From positions 397,087 through 461,086 of the forward strand of contig CAUYUJ010014604.1 in the NCBI GenBank assembly GCA_963575745.1: DNA of 64,000 nucleotides, in the 5' to 3' direction. The position numbers were made by a program, and so were the translations under genes. The notes under the pieces were generated by a model, which was given only the letters and a program-made list of their open reading frames with translations, had not been told where the DNA came from and ran no database searches. The stretch is from Prorocentrum cordatum (Eukaryota; Sar; Dinophyceae; Prorocentrales; Prorocentraceae). Positions 61,801 through 64,000 of the stretch are shown here, piece after piece (the stretch's first letter is position 1; each line of letters begins with the position of its first letter).

Positions 61801-62580
61801 TCACCGTGACGCAAATTTCTCAATGTGCCTTCGCCAACAGCTCATCCGCGCGGAGTAGTTCGGAGTAGAAATGCTCTAATTGCTCCGCGCGCTGGCCCCC
61901 TTCGGCCAAGCAGCAACTTCTTCTGGCGCCTGTCCTTTCCATGCCCGCCCGTGCCGCGTGCTGCAGGTGCCGCGGAGTGTCCTGTGCTGCGCAGCGGGCA
62001 GCAGGTTCGGCAGGCTCTTCGACGAGGACGGCGGGGGGGTAGGATCAGGAGGATTTCGAACAACAATGCATGGCAGAAACATAATTTCTCGGGGGTCCGC
62101 GCGGATCTCTTGGATCGGCGTTAAGGTCCCCTGGCGGCGTGAGGGGGGTCAAGCGCCGATCCGAAAGCTCAGTGCGAACATCCAAGAACTGATGTTTAGC
62201 ATTCTTCCATCTGCAGGGGGGAGGATCAGGAGGATTGTCGAGGGGAGAAACACGGTGACCATGACCAAGGTGTCGCGGGAGCTTGTCGACGCCAGTCTTG
62301 GTCATTGTCCATGTCAGCCGTCGCCGATTTGCGATGATGATGCGTGCAGCGACGATGATCAAGATGGACGGTGCTCAAGATCGATTGCGACATTTCCGCG
62401 TTTAGTCTTGGGCACGGTCATCGTTGTCTTTTTCTCCAAAGTGGCGGCGAAGGAAGGGGCAGGGAGGGGAGGGGGAGTATGAAGACCACCCCCAGGATGC
62501 ATCTGCGATGCTCTTCGGCCTCCCGTCCTGGTTCCCCTCTTCAGGCCCCCCCTTGCAAGAGTTGTTTTCATTGCGTGGAG
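61801..62580. other. Stretch without a recognised gene
   Basis: The phrase GGATCAGGAGGATT(T/G)TCGA occurs near 62043 and 62222, so the region is partly repeated. Frames up to 200 codons show no recognised domain. Confidence 0.45.
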
Positions 62581-63130
62581 CGACCCCTGGAAAGTCGAGG
62601 ACCGTCATGGGGATGCCGTTCCGGCGAGAGCCCCGTTTTGAAAGGAGTCGCCCTCCATACTTGTAGCCACAGAAAGCGAAGCGGTAGGAGCATAAAGCTA
62701 AATTATGTGTCAGGCGAGAGGCCACTTTGAACCGGATCGCCTCCCCCTTTCCGTGAACATGTTGCACGTCTCTCGTTATTGTCGTAGGCCTTGAGGATGT
62801 CTCAAGCGAGAGCCCCATTTTGACAAGGAGGCGTCGTCCACCCGTCCACCCGTGTATTTGCTGTGTGCTACTGAGGTTCTCATCTTTATTCGCGAGCAGG
62901 TCACAAGCGAGAGCTTCATTATGGAAAGCTACCGCCTTCATCCGTACATCTTATTGTTGCAAGCTTTGAGCGAACGATTGTGCGTGGCGCTGAGGCGAGA
63001 GCCACACTTTGGAAACCACCTAATCCCCATCCGTGTAGCAGCTGGGCACGTATAGGGCGAGTGTGCGCAGCGCTGGGCTGGGAGCTACATGTTGAAAGCG
63101 ACTCCCTCCGTTCGTGTGTACATTCACGTA
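62580..63130. repeat. Degenerate tandem repeat, second locus of the CCCTCCATCCG family
   Basis: GCGAGAGCCCCGTTTTGAAA, then GCCCTCCATACTTGTAG, recurs about six times at roughly 80-110-bp steps (near 62625, 62720, 62808, 62908, 62998 and 63088). It matches the family at 35127-35360. Confidence 0.7.
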
Positions 63131-64000
63131 TGGCACATCAGGAAATCACATATGGCACATCGGCGTACGGAGGTGTCAAGCGAAACGCCTGGCCTGCCCG
63201 ACTCACACCGCACGTCTGGCGGTTAGGGGGGGAGGGTGTATTTATCAGGAAGAGGGATCAGGAAGGAGAGTGGGTGCGTGCTTTTGCCCTGCATGCGGCG
63301 AGGGTCTGGCCAGAGGGGCCAGAGGGAAAGTGAGCCCAAACCTGGGGGAGACCACTTGGGCCTTGTCAGCCCTGTGGAACTGCTCCAAGAGAGGCCAATG
63401 CGCACTTATCATCTCGTCATTGCCGCACTTGGGGTGCCTGTTTGGAAGCAGCGCAACTTGTGCTACGCCGCTCATCTGCGCTTCCAGCCAGGGACACCAA
63501 GCCTGGGACAGACCTTTCCTAGGCCCAGGAGTTTGATTGAAGCGCGCTGGCAGCATTTCTTGCAAACTAGCAGGGTGTCACCAACCTCGGCCTTTGGCCA
63601 AGGGGTAAGTTCACATCATCCACTATCGTGGGTGTGGGCGAATGTCGTGACACGCTGGAAACTGGGTGGCACGTCGCTCTGCCTACAGGGTGCTGTCGGG
63701 TGTCATCTTCGACCTTACACACTGCTTGCACCGCCAGCGCCCAATTCGGGGTAGTGTTCAAGAATACGGTGTAGCTGGCCCGTGGCGGAATTCCGCGGAT
63801 GAGAGGGGCGGGGAGTAGCAGGGAGAAGGCGAGGGATGGGGTAGATGAGGAACATGACGAGGATGATGTTGACGAGGAGGAGGGCGAGGAGGAGAAGGAT
63901 GAGGCTGATATGGGAGTGGATGCTGATGATGATGTTGATGCTGATTGTGATGATGATATCGATGATGCTGTTGATGACGATGATGATGCTGATGATGATG
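63131..64000. other. Right end of window: unassigned sequence, then GAT/GAG repeats
   Basis: A frame from ATG 63398 (MRTYHLVIAALGVPVWKQRN) to a possible GT donor near 63577 could be an exon but has no partner or family. From about 63800 the sequence becomes GAG/GAT repeats. Confidence 0.4.

Noticed and set aside
63398-63577. Possible exon (MRTYHLVIAALGVPVW...)
   Set aside because: It is a single short open stretch with no domain, no partner exon and no SL relic.

Overview
The window looks like nuclear DNA of a dinoflagellate (Symbiodinium/Polarella/Prorocentrum type). The best single piece of evidence is a complete 22-nt dinoflagellate spliced-leader (DinoSL) sequence on the minus strand at 30837-30858, exactly where a LINE begins; degenerate SL relics also lie just upstream of the start codons at 32091, 35434 and possibly 44183. 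Consistent with this are split genes with unusual introns, very high repeat content, many trinucleotide arrays, and transposon protein families that, from memory, are common in dinoflagellates. No rRNA, tRNA, CRISPR or prokaryotic operon signals were recognised.

Layout. 1-2531: GC-rich degenerate repeats and triplet arrays, no gene recognised. 2532-23822: a 21.3-kb Ty1/copia-type LTR retrotransposon with 342-bp LTRs (8 differences), a 5-bp target duplication (CATTC), a candidate primer-binding site and a G-rich tract before the 3' LTR. Its order is leader ORFs (coiled coil, Cys-rich), Gag with CCCH-like fingers, protease (DTG), HHCC region, integrase, RT (YVDD), RNase H, and then about 9 kb of extra ORFs. 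Those extra ORFs include an SGNH-hydrolase-like region, an HGTS/ADP-ribosyltransferase-like region and a KptA/Tpt1-like (RNA 2'-phosphotransferase-like) region. The upstream and pol frames are repeatedly broken, while the extra ORFs are long and closely spaced. The element is studded with small two-tier hairpins built on a CNGCT(C/A)AGCNG core; the outer stems differ from copy to copy yet stay complementary.

23866-24235: a roughly 156-161-bp tandem repeat. About 24240-30858 (minus strand): a LINE with a zinc-finger/coiled-coil ORF1, AP-type endonuclease, reverse transcriptase (VVDD), RNase H and a Cys-rich tail, whose 5' end is the DinoSL. 30859-34611: simple repeats, a 10-bp-phased minisatellite, and one SL-tagged exon at 32091.

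34612-49393: a possible 14.8-kb unit bounded by inverted terminal sequences. It holds a split gene of about nine exons (35434-41232), a small split gene (42163-43139), a transposase-like gene of a dinoflagellate/KDZ-like type (44183-about 46330), and a split cytosine-5 DNA methyltransferase-like gene (about 46784-48009) whose catalytic PPC motif reads PPS. I infer a DNA transposon with cargo; this is not proven.

49394-64000: no gene I can defend. It contains twin composite repeat elements (leader, 99/100- or 90-bp tandem units, trailer), a perfect (GAT)n array of about 415 bp, long GGA/GAC/GTC arrays, 10-bp-phased GC-rich repeats, and a second pair of leader-plus-array elements.
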